Assembly (NCBI GenBank): GCA_002716355.1
Contig: PBAU01000010.1
Location: 59,645-123,644, forward strand
Direction: 5' to 3'
From: a bacterium
GTDB lineage: Bacteria; UBP7; UBA6624
DNA: 64,000 nt
Shown here: positions 18,685-28,853 of the stretch, piece after piece
Numbering within the stretch: the first letter of the stretch is position 1
How the letters are laid out: every line of letters begins with the position of its first letter
The notes under the pieces: model-generated
Databases searched by the model: none
What the model saw: only the letters and a program-made list of their open reading frames with translations
Told to the model about the DNA's origin: nothing
Translations under genes and position numbers: made by a program

Positions 18685-19641
18685 TTAAAAAATATTTTTT
18701 GCATTGCTTATAACTGAATCAATAATCTGGTCGAGATCACCAAAGCATCTAGCGCCCGAAGCATGAAAATGACCCCCTCCTCCATACCTTTTAGCAACAA
18801 TTCTTGAATCCAGAGCACCTTTTGATCTTAAATTCATTTTAACCAAACCGTTACCCTCTTCCCTGAAAAGAATAAACAAATCTACATTTTTAATTGAATT
18901 GCATTCCTCAGGGATTCCTTCAAAATCAGGAGATGTAACACTGTATCGTTCCCAATCGGAAAATCTTGAATAAGACCATGCAATTTTATTTTCTGCATCA
19001 ATGCTTATCCTTTCCATGATTTTAGTTAAAAGTTTTATTTTCCTTAAAGGCTGTGAAAAATAAACTTGCTCTTTAAGGAATGAAACACTTGCCCCAAGAT
19101 CTATCAAATCAGCTGCTATTTTGAAAGTTTCTGAGCGGCTAGTGTTAAATGTGAAATTTCCAGTATCAGTCATAAGCCCTAATAAAATAGCATCAATCGA
19201 TTCTTGATTCATTTTTAAATTCAACTCTTTAAACAATTTATATATCAGAACAGTTGTTGATGCAGCGTTTTCCTCGACGTAATTAACATCTGCAAAAAAG
19301 GTATTGCTTAAATGATGATCGATATTAACAGTTAAAAATTGATGTCCTAAAAAAGATTGAAACTCTTTATTTAAACGATGGTCAACTGCTATGTCTAAGA
19401 AAACAATCACATCATAATCTTCATCAGGTAATCTTGTTTTTATTTTTTTTATACCTGAAAAAAAGGAATATATATCAGGAATATCATCAATACAAACACA
19501 GGAGGATTTCTTTCCATCCAGAGAATTGATTAAATTGTTAAAAGATATTAAGCTCCCTACCGAATCCCCATCAGGATCCTTATGGGAAAGAATCAAAAAG
19601 TTCTTATTGCTTTCAATTACTTCAATTACTTTTTCAATCAT
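18685..19641 (-). CDS. nrnA: DHH-family phosphoesterase, NrnA-like
   Basis: A 318-residue DHH/DHHA1 phosphoesterase. Manganese-binding motifs are visible as LSHKDPDGDSVGS (about 18-30), FLDIAVDHR, the DHH triad in NIDHHLSN and LMTDTGNFTFNTSR. The DHHA1 domain ends in the GGGGHFHASGAR motif. Family members degrade nano-RNA and 3'-phosphoadenosine phosphate or cyclic dinucleotides. It overlaps the end of rbfA by eight bases, an order (infB-rbfA-nrnA) common in bacteria. Confidence 0.92.
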   Translation of the reverse strand: MIEKVIEVIESNKNFLILSHKDPDGDSVGSLISFNNLINSLDGKKSSCVCIDDIPDIYSFFSGIKKIKTRLPDEDYDVIVFLDIAVDHRLNKEFQSFLGHQFLTVNIDHHLSNTFFADVNYVEENAASTTVLIYKLFKELNLKMNQESIDAILLGLMTDTGNFTFNTSRSETFKIAADLIDLGASVSFLKEQVYFSQPLRKIKLLTKIMERISIDAENKIAWSYSRFSDWERYSVTSPDFEGIPEECNSIKNVDLFILFREEGNGLVKMNLRSKGALDSRIVAKRYGGGGHFHASGARCFGDLDQIIDSVISNAKNIF

Positions 19642-19969
19642 TGGGTAAAGATTTATTTAAAATTTCATTGATCTTGAATGCTTTTTCTACAGTATCGTCC
19701 CAAAAAAAATCTAATTTTGGAATTTTCCTAAGCCTTAAGCCACTTAAGGCTCTCGAGATTATTCGTCTTTTTGCGATATTCATTGTATGCATGATTGTCT
19801 TCTTTTTCTTGCTTGAGCTACTGCTTATATAAACATCTAACTTTCCATAACCTCTTGAAAAATCAATTTTTGTCAAAGTTAAATCAGGAGGTATTCTTGG
19901 ATCGTCTAATTGTGATATCTCTCTTGCGAGAGAGGCTTTAATTGACTTGAAAATACTTAACTGTTTCAT
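19634..19969 (-). CDS. rbfA: 30S ribosome-binding factor A
   Basis: A 111-residue RbfA, which matures the 5' end region of 16S rRNA in the small subunit. The N-terminal helix with REISQLDDPRI, the YISSSSSKKK strand and the final RKIPKLDFFWDDTVEKAF match the family. It overlaps infB (ATGA) upstream and nrnA downstream and is about normal length. Confidence 0.93.
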   Translation of the reverse strand: MKQLSIFKSIKASLAREISQLDDPRIPPDLTLTKIDFSRGYGKLDVYISSSSSKKKKTIMHTMNIAKRRIISRALSGLRLRKIPKLDFFWDDTVEKAFKINEILNKSLPND

Positions 19970-22128
19970 TTTCCAAATACTTCAGATTCAGTTTTCTTTC
20001 TTTTTTCCACCCTGTGCGTAACTAATTCATCACCTGGCTTTAATCCTGGCTTACCTACAACCCTAAAACCACATTCAAACCCTTCCTTTACTTCTTTTAC
20101 GTCTTCTTTAAAACGTCTTAGATTATCAATCCTTCCTTCAAAAATCATATCTCCATCTCTAAATATTCGACACCTTGAACCTCTTGTGATAAAGCCAGAT
20201 TCAACCTTTCCTCCTGCTATTGTTAATCTAGGAGTTTCTCTAAATATCTCCAAAAGCCTCAACCTGCCAGATTCAATCTCCTCTTCATCAGCAGCAATAG
20301 AGTCAACAATTTCGCTTTTAATATTTTCTAACAACTTGTAAATTAAATTATTTACACTGATCTTGATTGATTTTTCTTTAGATAGCTTGGCAGCAGAACC
20401 AGCAATACCAACCTCAAAACCAAGTATTGAAGCTTCGGAAGAATGAGCTAAATCTACATCAGCAGTGGTCACATCACCTACACTCGAACTAATCACAAAA
20501 ACCTTAAATTCTTCTGACTTTAATGCTTCAATCTCTTTCTTAACAGCTTCTAACGCTCCGTAGCTAGAGGCTTTAACTATAAGCTTAAATTCCTTACTTG
20601 AAAACTCTGCAAAAAGAGAATCTATATCAGCTACTCTTTGTTGTGAAGATTTTGATTTTTCTTTCAGCCTGCTTCTTAAAACTTTTTTTGCTGCTTTTTG
20701 ATTTTTAACCTCAATAAACTTTTCTCCAGATGAAGGTATATGGCTTAAACCTGTAATCTCAACTGGCATCCCAGGATGCACATCGTCAAGCTTTTTACCA
20801 TCATAAGAATTTAAACCTCTTACAACAGCAAAATCATCCCGAAACAATAAAACACTCTTTGGCTTCAAAACACCCTGCAAGATAATAGCTGTGCATGTTT
20901 TTCCATTTTGTTTTATCTCAGATTCAATAACAACACCTTGAACCTTAGAAGTGCTATCAGCTTTGAGTTCCAATATATCACTTAATTCAACTATCCCCTC
21001 CAAAAGCAAGTCGACACCTTCTCCGCTTTTTGCACTAATTGGGAATAAAGGTATATCTCCACCAAGTGCAGAAGGATTAATTCCAATTTTTTGCAACTGA
21101 CCTAGAACCTTATTGGGATTTGCTCTGGGGCTATCCATTTTATTTAAAGCAACAACCATTTCTACTTCAGCAGCTTTTATGTGCTCGTAAGCTTCAATGG
21201 TCTGCTCTCTTGGACCTTCGTCAGCAGAAACAACCAGCACTGCAATATCAGTAACCTGCGCTCCTCTTGCTCTCATTGAAGTAAAAGAACTGTGTCCAGG
21301 GGTATCTATAAAAGTGATGTTTCTACCATCTTTTGTTGACGCTAAAGTTGCTCCAATCTTCTGTGTTATAGCACCAAATTCACCAGAAGCAACAGAAGTT
21401 TGCCTAATGTAATCAAGTAAGGTTGTTTTGCCATGATCGACATGGCCCATGACCGTCACAATAGGAACCCTTTCTGTTAAAGACTTTTCATCTATCTTCA
21501 AAACTGGCTCATTCTTTTTATCTTCAATGATTTTTATATGCTCTATATTCCATTTTGTCAATAAAGAAACAATCTGATCTTTGCTTGGTTTGTAATCTAT
21601 ATCCTTATCTTCCATCTCAAAAAATGAAAAAATGTTTGCTATAGGTATACCAAGAAGTTTTGAAATTTCTTTTATCGTCAAACCTAAACTGATTGAATTA
21701 ATCTCTTTTGACCTTTCGCTAACGGCACTTGCTGTCTCGGTAAGCCTCACTGAAAAAGATTTTGCAACCCTTGATCCAAGCTTGGTTGAACTTCTCCTGC
21801 CTCCCAGTTGAGCTTTTCTGGCTTCCTTCTTTCTATTTTCTTTTTTGAAAGAAGGATTACCGATATTTGAACCTGTACCCTTCTGAAAATCTTTATTAGT
21901 TGTTTTTTTGCCTGTTGTGCCTTTAGCAGAATTTTGCGAATCAGGTTTCTGAGTTTTCTTTTTGTCATCCTTAGCTGGTGCCTTCCCAAGATAAGCAAGA
22001 ACTTTATCAGCATCACCATCCTCAATAATGGACATGCTTGTATTTACATTTATTCCAATTTCCTTAGCTTTTAGAACTAACTCTTTCGAGTCTATGTTGA
22101 TTTTTTTTGCTAATTCAAAAACCCTCAT
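19966..22128 (-). CDS. infB: Translation initiation factor IF-2
   Basis: IF-2, 720 residues. It opens with an IF2_N helix ([17 protein letters not shown]), followed by a short Lys/Ser/Gly-rich linker (about 50-120) and a second IF2_N domain. The G domain carries GHVDHGKTT (about residue 230), DTPGHSSF and NKMD. Domains II-IV follow, ending in the initiator-tRNA-binding C2 domain. The linker is shorter than in enterobacterial IF-2 (890 residues). It shares one base with the nusA stop and overlaps rbfA. Confidence 0.97.
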   Translation of the reverse strand: MRVFELAKKINIDSKELVLKAKEIGINVNTSMSIIEDGDADKVLAYLGKAPAKDDKKKTQKPDSQNSAKGTTGKKTTNKDFQKGTGSNIGNPSFKKENRKKEARKAQLGGRRSSTKLGSRVAKSFSVRLTETASAVSERSKEINSISLGLTIKEISKLLGIPIANIFSFFEMEDKDIDYKPSKDQIVSLLTKWNIEHIKIIEDKKNEPVLKIDEKSLTERVPIVTVMGHVDHGKTTLLDYIRQTSVASGEFGAITQKIGATLASTKDGRNITFIDTPGHSSFTSMRARGAQVTDIAVLVVSADEGPREQTIEAYEHIKAAEVEMVVALNKMDSPRANPNKVLGQLQKIGINPSALGGDIPLFPISAKSGEGVDLLLEGIVELSDILELKADSTSKVQGVVIESEIKQNGKTCTAIILQGVLKPKSVLLFRDDFAVVRGLNSYDGKKLDDVHPGMPVEITGLSHIPSSGEKFIEVKNQKAAKKVLRSRLKEKSKSSQQRVADIDSLFAEFSSKEFKLIVKASSYGALEAVKKEIEALKSEEFKVFVISSSVGDVTTADVDLAHSSEASILGFEVGIAGSAAKLSKEKSIKISVNNLIYKLLENIKSEIVDSIAADEEEIESGRLRLLEIFRETPRLTIAGGKVESGFITRGSRCRIFRDGDMIFEGRIDNLRRFKEDVKEVKEGFECGFRVVGKPGLKPGDELVTHRVEKRKKTESEVFGK

Positions 22129-23456
22129 TAATCGTCTTCTTCTCCACCCTCTTCTATCAATCCTAAATCATGAAGAAAAGTAACAAGTATTTGGCTTCCC
22201 AATTCACCCAATCCTTCCATTTTCTCTAAATCAGTTTCACTAAATGTAAATAAATCCTTAACTAAATTTATATCATTTTTTTCAAGTGCCTCGAGCAGCC
22301 ATGCTGGAAACTGAAAAGCAGCATCTTTCAATTCTTTTTCTGGTAAAGAGTCAAATGAAGCTGTATCCCATATATCAATTGACCATCCTGTTATCCTTGT
22401 AGCAAGACTAACATTCTCACCTTCACTTCCAATTGCTTTATTTTTTTCATCAACAGGAACGATGACAATGGCTTTTCTTTTCATGTTTGCAGTCTCTTCG
22501 CTGTTTTCTAACGTGAGGTAGTTCAGCAGTCTAACATTTGCAAAATCTACATTAACAGGCCTCATTGAATTTGCAATAAAATGCCTTGGTCTTTCGTCCC
22601 ATTTAACAACATCAATTTTTTCCTGCGAAAGTTCTTTTATAACAGACTGTATCCTTCTTCCACCAGGACCTATACAAGCACCTAACGGCTCTACTGAATC
22701 ACTATAGGAATGGACAGCAACCTTTGCACGATGTCCTGGCTTTCTAACTACTCTTTTAATCTCAATCACACCTTCTGAAACTTCTGGAATATTTTCCTCC
22801 ATCAGCAATCTTAAAAATTCTGGATGAGTTCTGGACAAAAGCAATTGAGGCCTTCCAGATCTATCCTTCGCAACAGAATAAACATAAGCACGAACTCCAC
22901 TTTTTAGTCTCTGTTTTCTTGATTCTCCAAATATTCTTTCTGACTTTCTAAGTATTCCTTCAATCTTTCCAACTTCAACCCATGCAGTATCCCTTATAGC
23001 TTTATATATTTCTCCATACACATTATTACCTTCCATTTCAGCTGCTTTTGCATAAAGGTTATGTTTTTCATATTCAGAAATCTTTTCATCAAGCATAGTT
23101 AAAGCTTTTCTGATTGCAATCCTGCTTAATTTTTGAAAATCTAAAGGATCAGGGTAAAAAGTCCTTATTGGCAAATCTAAACCTTTTTTTCTTATATCCT
23201 CTATAGATATCTCTAGCTCGTCATCTCTAACGCTAGTAACAATTCTCTTCAAAAGGAAAGCTTTAATTGTTCCTCTTATAAGATCAACATCAACCTTAAA
23301 ATTTTCTGGTGCACCTTCTAAACCAAACTCACTTGAATAAGCTGACTCAAACGCCACCTTAAGAGACTCTCTTAGTTCATTCTCATCAATGGCTCTGTTT
23401 TTTAAAATATTGCTTATCTCTTCTTTCAGATCTATAAAATACGTTTTTTGACTCAT
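22128..23456 (-). CDS. nusA: Transcription termination/antitermination protein NusA
   Basis: A 442-residue NusA. It has an N-terminal RNA-polymerase-binding domain, an S1 domain interrupted by SGVRAYVYSVAKDRSGRPQ, and KH domains with the ACIGPGGRRIQSVIKEL motif (about residue 265) and AIGSEGENVSLA. A short C-terminal helix-hairpin-helix tail and an acidic end complete it. The extended S1 loop is somewhat unusual. It sits between rimP and infB as usual. Confidence 0.95.
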   Translation of the reverse strand: MSQKTYFIDLKEEISNILKNRAIDENELRESLKVAFESAYSSEFGLEGAPENFKVDVDLIRGTIKAFLLKRIVTSVRDDELEISIEDIRKKGLDLPIRTFYPDPLDFQKLSRIAIRKALTMLDEKISEYEKHNLYAKAAEMEGNNVYGEIYKAIRDTAWVEVGKIEGILRKSERIFGESRKQRLKSGVRAYVYSVAKDRSGRPQLLLSRTHPEFLRLLMEENIPEVSEGVIEIKRVVRKPGHRAKVAVHSYSDSVEPLGACIGPGGRRIQSVIKELSQEKIDVVKWDERPRHFIANSMRPVNVDFANVRLLNYLTLENSEETANMKRKAIVIVPVDEKNKAIGSEGENVSLATRITGWSIDIWDTASFDSLPEKELKDAAFQFPAWLLEALEKNDINLVKDLFTFSETDLEKMEGLGELGSQILVTFLHDLGLIEEGGEEDD

Positions 23457-23459
23457 AAT

Positions 23460-23885
23460 TTAACTCCTATTTAAACCTTTAACCATTTTTAATGCTTGAA
23501 AAGGGACATAGAAAAAACCATCCTTCATTTCAAAAACCAAACAATTGTTATAGCTTGCTAAAGTTCCAAAAAAAGATTTTGAAACTTTTTCTAATTTAAA
23601 TTCAACCTCCTTTCCATTCCAGCGTTGAAAATGCTTTGTTTTAGTTAAGACAGGTTCAACTCCGGGTGAAGAGACCTCAAGAAGTCCCTTTTCTAATATG
23701 CTTCCAATCTTGGAATTGCTTAAAGATCTAGAAACCTTTGCACAATCATTGACACCTACTCGACCATCTAAAAAAACAGTAAAGCGACGACTGGGGCCTT
23801 GACCCTTGATAGAAACATCCCATATTGTATAGCCCATATTGACTACTTCGGATTCAATATCTCGAATTAAATCATTTTTTTCCAC
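23460..23885 (-). CDS. rimP: Ribosome maturation factor RimP
   Basis: A 141-residue RimP, needed for early 30S assembly. The N-terminal alpha/beta domain has GRVGVNDCAKVSRSLS and LLEVSSPGVEPVLTK, the latter being the family signature, followed by a small C-terminal beta domain. It overlaps the glycosyltransferase upstream by 14 bases and precedes nusA by three. Confidence 0.93.
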   Translation of the reverse strand: MEKNDLIRDIESEVVNMGYTIWDVSIKGQGPSRRFTVFLDGRVGVNDCAKVSRSLSNSKIGSILEKGLLEVSSPGVEPVLTKTKHFQRWNGKEVEFKLEKVSKSFFGTLASYNNCLVFEMKDGFFYVPFQALKMVKGLNRS

Positions 23886-24513
23886 TACTCAACCAACCTT
23901 CAATAACTTCCCAATACATTTTCAACCTTTTGATAATCCCGACAATATATCCGTGTTTTTTCTCTTTTGTAACCTGTCCCACCCCAAACAAATCCGCCTT
24001 ATGAACTTTCCATTTATTCGATTCAGAAAAATTATTTAAAGCGGTTTCAAACCCATAACCTGCAACTTCATCAAAAGGAAAATCAGCAATTTTATCCAGA
24101 AGAACAGCTCTTTGTCCAGATAAACCTGGAGCTATTTTCTGAGCAAAATCAGTACCAACTTTCCCACCCTTAAAAATACCAACAGACATATCACAATTTC
24201 TGCTAATTACAGGTTTAATGATTGAGTCTATATGGTTAGCTTTAAGTCCAACCAAATCTGCATCAACAAACAAAACGCATTCATGCTTAACGCATGCAAG
24301 ACCCATGTGTATAGCTGAAGTTTTTCCAAGATTTTCAGGAAGCGATAAAACAAGAACTCCAGAAATTCTTCTGGAGGCTGCAGCCGTGCCATCTCTTGAT
24401 CCATCATCAACAACAATAATTTGATTTATATTTTCACTGGCTGCCAAAACCTTTAAAACTTTAGAGATTCTTGGTGCTTCATTGTGGGCGGGAACAATTG
24501 CAGAAACCTTCAT
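23872..24513 (-). CDS. Family 2 glycosyltransferase
   Basis: A 213-residue GT-A fold enzyme with SAIVPAHNEAPRI at the start, IIVVDDGSRDGT (about 34-45) and the metal-binding VDADL near residue 83. No membrane anchor is visible. The compact domain resembles dolichol-phosphate mannosyltransferase or glucosyl-phosphoglycerate synthase types, but donor and acceptor cannot be read from the sequence. It overlaps rimP by 14 bases and shares one base with rseP, so it is embedded in a core operon between envelope and translation genes. Confidence 0.88.
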   Translation of the reverse strand: MKVSAIVPAHNEAPRISKVLKVLAASENINQIIVVDDGSRDGTAAASRRISGVLVLSLPENLGKTSAIHMGLACVKHECVLFVDADLVGLKANHIDSIIKPVISRNCDMSVGIFKGGKVGTDFAQKIAPGLSGQRAVLLDKIADFPFDEVAGYGFETALNNFSESNKWKVHKADLFGVGQVTKEKKHGYIVGIIKRLKMYWEVIEGWLSSGKK

Positions 24514-25979
24514 CAGAGCCTCCCTATATCCCTTATTGTTATTATCAAAAATAAGATAATCAATGCATAACCACCGATTGAAAGTAATGATTTTGTTACC
24601 TTTTTAACAGTTTGTTTTTTGGATTTAGGAACGAAATTCTCTATAATTTCAATCATTATCCTTCCTCCATCCAAATTAGGAATAAAAATCAAGAGAAGAT
24701 TTAATATTCCTAAATTTACAGAAAGAAGAGCTAAAAAGGTTAAAGAATTTTCTAAACCCTGCTTTACAACCTGAGAAGAAATTGAAATTATTGCTACAGG
24801 GCCTCCAACATTCTCTAAAGCTTTTTTCTCAAATCTAAATATACTTCCAACAAAACCAAAGATTTGAGCTGCGGCAAATGAAGTATTTGAAAAAGAAATT
24901 TTAAAAAGATCAAAACCTCTAACTTCAGTTCTTTTAGGCATGAATGAAAACAAATTTAAAAGTTCAGATCTTTCAACAAATAAACTATCTTTTTTTCCAT
25001 TTGAATTTTGGTATTGGACTTCTATTTGAGATGAAGAAATGGCTGAAAGATCCTCAAAAAAAGTCATTCCATCAATTGAAAAAACATCTTTTATCGATAA
25101 GTTCTCATCAATATACTCAATCAACTCTGGCCTATCGACAGTGAATACAGTTCTGTCCTTCATGACAATTTTCACATCTTCACTAAGAAGCAAATCAAAA
25201 GTGCTTTGGGTCAGTGGAGCTTCCTCAAGGTTTAAATTACCAATCTTAGATACGGTTATTTTTCCAACATCCTTGCTTAAAAAAATATTGTCTATTTGTG
25301 GTTCAACACGAAAGCTAATTGCTGATTTTCCCAACTGCGGCTCATAATAAATTGGACCGAGCCTTTGTCCAATCCAGTCTAAATCTATACGAATTCTGTC
25401 TGAACTCAATCTTGCCTCTTCCACCTTGGAAAAAAAATCTTTTTCAGAAGGCCATGCAATTGCCTCAATTAATCTTGACTCTGTGGCAACACCACTAACA
25501 ATGGAACCAGCTGGAGCTAAACCAACAATAAATTCATCATCTCTTATTTCATCTATTGTTATTAATCTCTTTGGATCACCGTAAGAAAAGACGACAAGGA
25601 AAAAAATAAAAAAAGCTAAAACCATATTTGCCAAAGGTCCAGCAAAAAGTATAAAAATCTTCTTCAGTAAAGATATCTCATCGAATGATTTTCCCTCAGG
25701 AACAATATTGTCTTTTTCATCTTCATAAACTTCATCATCAATCATCCCTTTGATAAGAACATACCCCCCTAAAGGGATCATGTTAATTTTCCAGAGCGTT
25801 TCTTTGGACTGAAAGCTAAATAAACATTTACCAAAACCAACAGCAAACTCTTGAACCCCAACTCCACATTTTTTTGCAGCAAGATAGTGTCCTAATTCAT
25901 GAATGAAAACAACAATTCCAAATATTAAAATAGCGCCAAAAAGGCTATATATCAAATTTAAATAGACCATATCAACCAA
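24513..25979 (-). CDS. rseP: Site-2 protease RseP-like zinc metalloprotease
   Basis: A 488-residue intramembrane protease. The HELGH active-site motif is at residues 27-31 in the first membrane helix, and the second catalytic motif NLDGGR lies near residue 437 in a late helix. Four membrane segments are apparent. The periplasmic region contains a weak PDZ-like start (PAGSIVSG) rather than two clear PDZ domains. The family cleaves anti-sigma factors and leftover signal peptides. It overlaps cdsA by eight bases, the usual uppS-cdsA-rseP order. Confidence 0.93.
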   Translation of the reverse strand: MVDMVYLNLIYSLFGAILIFGIVVFIHELGHYLAAKKCGVGVQEFAVGFGKCLFSFQSKETLWKINMIPLGGYVLIKGMIDDEVYEDEKDNIVPEGKSFDEISLLKKIFILFAGPLANMVLAFFIFFLVVFSYGDPKRLITIDEIRDDEFIVGLAPAGSIVSGVATESRLIEAIAWPSEKDFFSKVEEARLSSDRIRIDLDWIGQRLGPIYYEPQLGKSAISFRVEPQIDNIFLSKDVGKITVSKIGNLNLEEAPLTQSTFDLLLSEDVKIVMKDRTVFTVDRPELIEYIDENLSIKDVFSIDGMTFFEDLSAISSSQIEVQYQNSNGKKDSLFVERSELLNLFSFMPKRTEVRGFDLFKISFSNTSFAAAQIFGFVGSIFRFEKKALENVGGPVAIISISSQVVKQGLENSLTFLALLSVNLGILNLLLIFIPNLDGGRIMIEIIENFVPKSKKQTVKKVTKSLLSIGGYALIILFLIITIRDIGRL

Positions 25980-26841
25980 TAAAAAATAATTTAATTAAAT
26001 AATAGCTTGCGGGCAAAACGAACAAAAAACTATCCATTCTGTCAAGAATGCCTCCATGGCCTGGTATAGAAGCGCCATAATCTTTCATAAGCTTCTCTCT
26101 CTTCAAAACAGAAAACGCCAAGTCGCCCAGCTGAGCAATAAGCCCTAAAATCAAGCCTGTCAGCCACCAAAAAAATAAATTTTGAAATGTTCCTGTTCCC
26201 ATTCCAGACATATAAGCAAATAAAGTCATGCCAAAAGAAGAGCCGAGAAGACCTCCAACGGTTCCTTCCCACGTTTTTTTACTTACGGTAGAAAGATAAT
26301 TATTTTTTCCAAAATATTTACCTGAAAAAAATGCTGAACTATCATAAGCCCATGCTCCAATCATAGGGACAAAAATTAAATAATTACCCTTTTCAGGAAA
26401 TAAAAAAGAACCTAGAGGATGTAGTTTGAAAACATAAGAAAGAAGACCTGCTGTAAGGAAGATGCCAAAAAATGTTATTGATATTTCAGAAATCTTGTAT
26501 ACAGGTTTACCCTGGAAAGCTCTAACGATATTAGCAATTGAAACCAATAATATATACACTGTAGAAAGCAAGCCTGCACTTTCATAAGTAAAATTCTGAC
26601 TAGTCTCCGCAAGAAAAGCAATGATTATCATTATTGCAGCTAAAGGGTATCCAACAAGATCAAAGGTTCTTCCACCCTCAGCTCTGACAAGTCTATAAAA
26701 TTCCCTCAATCCACTTGCAGCAACCCACATTGTCGCAAGTAGAAGCAAGATACCGCCTTCGTTTAATATCAATATAGTCAATATGCCGAGCGAAAAGCCA
26801 TAAAAAAGCCTTTGTTTGATCTCTGTTTTAAACATTCCCAT
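25972..26841 (-). CDS. cdsA: Phosphatidate cytidylyltransferase
   Basis: CdsA makes CDP-diacylglycerol from CTP and phosphatidic acid in the inner membrane. The 289-residue protein has about eight hydrophobic segments, the SKKTWEGTVGG segment and the family signature QLGDLAFSVLKRE followed by PGHGGILDRMDS near the C-terminus. It overlaps uppS by 14 bases and rseP by eight. Confidence 0.95.
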   Translation of the reverse strand: MGMFKTEIKQRLFYGFSLGILTILILNEGGILLLLATMWVAASGLREFYRLVRAEGGRTFDLVGYPLAAIMIIIAFLAETSQNFTYESAGLLSTVYILLVSIANIVRAFQGKPVYKISEISITFFGIFLTAGLLSYVFKLHPLGSFLFPEKGNYLIFVPMIGAWAYDSSAFFSGKYFGKNNYLSTVSKKTWEGTVGGLLGSSFGMTLFAYMSGMGTGTFQNLFFWWLTGLILGLIAQLGDLAFSVLKREKLMKDYGASIPGHGGILDRMDSFLFVLPASYYLIKLFFIG

Positions 26842-27565
26842 ACCTTCTTTCTCTTAAGTTGAACTCATCAAGGATTCTACAAAACTCATCATTTGAAAAA
26901 TCAGGCCAAAGGGTATCTGTAAAAAATAATTCCGAATACGCTATATCCCATAAAAGAAAATTGGATATTCTTTTTTCTCCACCAGTCCTTAGAAGAAGAT
27001 CAACTTCTGGCAATTCTGAAGAATGCATGTTTTTTTTAAAAAACGAATCATCTAACTGTAAAAAATCAAATTTTTCTTTGTCTCTCGAATCATCCATACG
27101 CTTAGATCTATCTTGAATAAAATCTTTCAAGATTTTGTTGACAGATTCGATGATTTCGTTTTTTCCTGAGTAATTTACACAAACAGATAAATTCAAATCA
27201 GAATTATTTCTTGTTATGTATTCTGCTTTTTCAATTATTTTGATTAAATTTTCTGGCAAGTTCTTTTTGTCTCCTATCATCCTGAACCTTATGCCTTCTT
27301 TTAAAAGCAAAGGCAATTCCTCAGAAAGTGATTTAACCATTAGGCTAAAAAGGCTACTTTTTTCTTTTTCTGGCCTAGCCCAATTTTCAATTGAAAAAGC
27401 ATAAAGAGTTAACCATTTTATTCCTAAATTTCCACTTTTTTTTATTATTGATCTTGCAGTTTCAGCACCTTGCTGATGGCCTTGGAACCTATCCATGCCC
27501 TTGTTTTCTGCCCATCTACCATTGCCATCCATGATAATAGCCACATGATTAGGAACATTTAACAT
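26828..27565 (-). CDS. uppS: Isoprenyl transferase (undecaprenyl diphosphate synthase)
   Basis: A 245-residue cis-prenyltransferase making the C55 carrier for cell-wall and surface glycan synthesis. The N-terminal IIMDGNGRWA motif holds the catalytic Asp, GHQQGAE follows, and LLLRTGGEKRISNFLLWDIAYSE is the conserved C-terminal block. It starts 12 bases after the frr stop. Confidence 0.96.
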   Translation of the reverse strand: MLNVPNHVAIIMDGNGRWAENKGMDRFQGHQQGAETARSIIKKSGNLGIKWLTLYAFSIENWARPEKEKSSLFSLMVKSLSEELPLLLKEGIRFRMIGDKKNLPENLIKIIEKAEYITRNNSDLNLSVCVNYSGKNEIIESVNKILKDFIQDRSKRMDDSRDKEKFDFLQLDDSFFKKNMHSSELPEVDLLLRTGGEKRISNFLLWDIAYSELFFTDTLWPDFSNDEFCRILDEFNLRERRYGNV

Positions 27566-27577
27566 AGATATATCCTA

Positions 27578-28138
27578 TTAATTATTCAGGATACTTTTAT
27601 TTTTAGATTGATAAATCTCTTCAATCCTTTTCTCTAAAGAGATTCTTATATCATCAACTCGATCTTCATTTCTCCTGATCTCATCCTCTCCGAGATCATC
27701 CTTTAAGGCTTGGAGAGATGATCTTGCCTCTCTTCTTAAATTTCTTATCTTTATCTTTGTTTCTTCTGATATCTCTTTAACTCTTTTTGCAAGCTGTATT
27801 CTGGTCTCCTGAGTCAAAGGCGGTAATTTCAAAAATATTCTTCCATCATTATGTGAAACTGAAACGTCTAGATTCTCTCTAATGATTTCTTTTTCGACTT
27901 CTTTCCCTATTGATGAATCAAACAAACTTAACATAACCGTCAAAGCATCCTGGATGGACAAGATGCCTAAATCTTGAAGCTTGAATGAACCTTCCCATGA
28001 AGGGACTTCAATCATTACTTTTTCAAATGCAGACACATTGGCTCTTCCTGCATGCAGTTTCAAATATTCAGAATTAAGGTATTCAATAGCATCCTCTCCT
28101 GAAATTTCAAAAAGTTCAATAATGTCTTCTAATTCCAT
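27578..28138 (-). CDS. frr: Ribosome recycling factor
   Basis: A 186-residue RRF, which splits post-termination ribosomes with EF-G. The long-helix hallmarks are LPPLTQETRIQLAKRVKEISEE and IRNLRREARSSLQ, and the N-terminal part has the LHAGRANVSAFEKVMIEV segment. It lies one base after pyrH, the standard pyrH-frr order. Confidence 0.96.
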   Translation of the reverse strand: MELEDIIELFEISGEDAIEYLNSEYLKLHAGRANVSAFEKVMIEVPSWEGSFKLQDLGILSIQDALTVMLSLFDSSIGKEVEKEIIRENLDVSVSHNDGRIFLKLPPLTQETRIQLAKRVKEISEETKIKIRNLRREARSSLQALKDDLGEDEIRRNEDRVDDIRISLEKRIEEIYQSKNKSILNN

Positions 28139-28139
28139 T

Positions 28140-28853
28140 TTACTTAATCAATGTTCCTATATCTTTTCCTTTAACAGCCTTGTTCAAGGAATCTTTTTCA
28201 AAAATACTAAAAACTCTAATAGGTATTTTATTATCTCTACATATAGATATTGCCGCAGAATCCATTACCTTGTAATTCTCCATCAAAAACCTTTTGTAGG
28301 TTAACGCATCTATATGCTTGGCTTCCGGATTCTTTTTAGGATCATCAGTATAAACACCATTAACAGAAGTTGCTTTGATTAAAATCTCACACTTCAACTC
28401 AGCTGCCCTTAAAGCTGCGGCTGAATCAGTTGTGAAATATGGATTACCAGTACCGCAAGCAAGAATAACGATTCTTCCTTTTTGCAAATGTCTCAATGCT
28501 CTTCTTCTGATAAATGGCTCTGCAAGCTGTCTCATTTCAACTGCAGTCATAACTCTAGTTTCTCTTCCAGCATCTTCTAAAAAAGATTGAAAAATCAATG
28601 CATTCATAACAGTTGCCAGCATTCCAGCACTATCAGCTGATGCACGTTCAACGCCATATTCTGTAGCAGGAGCTCCTCTGAATAAATTTCCTCCACCTAT
28701 AACTAATGCTAATTCACTATTGCTACATGATTCAACAATTCTTTCAGCTAATTTTTTTATTTCAGGAAAATCAAAACCAAAATCAGAATGGCCTTGAAAA
28801 AATTCGCCAGAGAGTTTAAGTAAAACCCTAGATTTTTTGAGAGACTGTGACAC
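28140..28853 (-). CDS. pyrH: Uridylate kinase
   Basis: A 237-residue UMP kinase of the amino-acid kinase fold. Visible are LLKLSGEFF near the start, LVIGGGNLFRG (about 51-61), RADSAGML-like VERASADSAGML, and GTGNPYFTTDSAAALRAAEL. It phosphorylates UMP to UDP. The start chosen overlaps the end of tsf by 26 bases, unusually long for this run; a slightly later start would shorten this, but no better ATG is seen before RVLLKLSG. Confidence 0.95.
   Translation of the reverse strand: MSQSLKKSRVLLKLSGEFFQGHSDFGFDFPEIKKLAERIVESCSNSELALVIGGGNLFRGAPATEYGVERASADSAGMLATVMNALIFQSFLEDAGRETRVMTAVEMRQLAEPFIRRRALRHLQKGRIVILACGTGNPYFTTDSAAALRAAELKCEILIKATSVNGVYTDDPKKNPEAKHIDALTYKRFLMENYKVMDSAAISICRDNKIPIRVFSIFEKDSLNKAVKGKDIGTLIK

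Noticed and set aside
24944-25347. Plus-strand frames within rseP
   Set aside because: Antisense shadows of a strongly supported gene with clear motifs on the minus strand.
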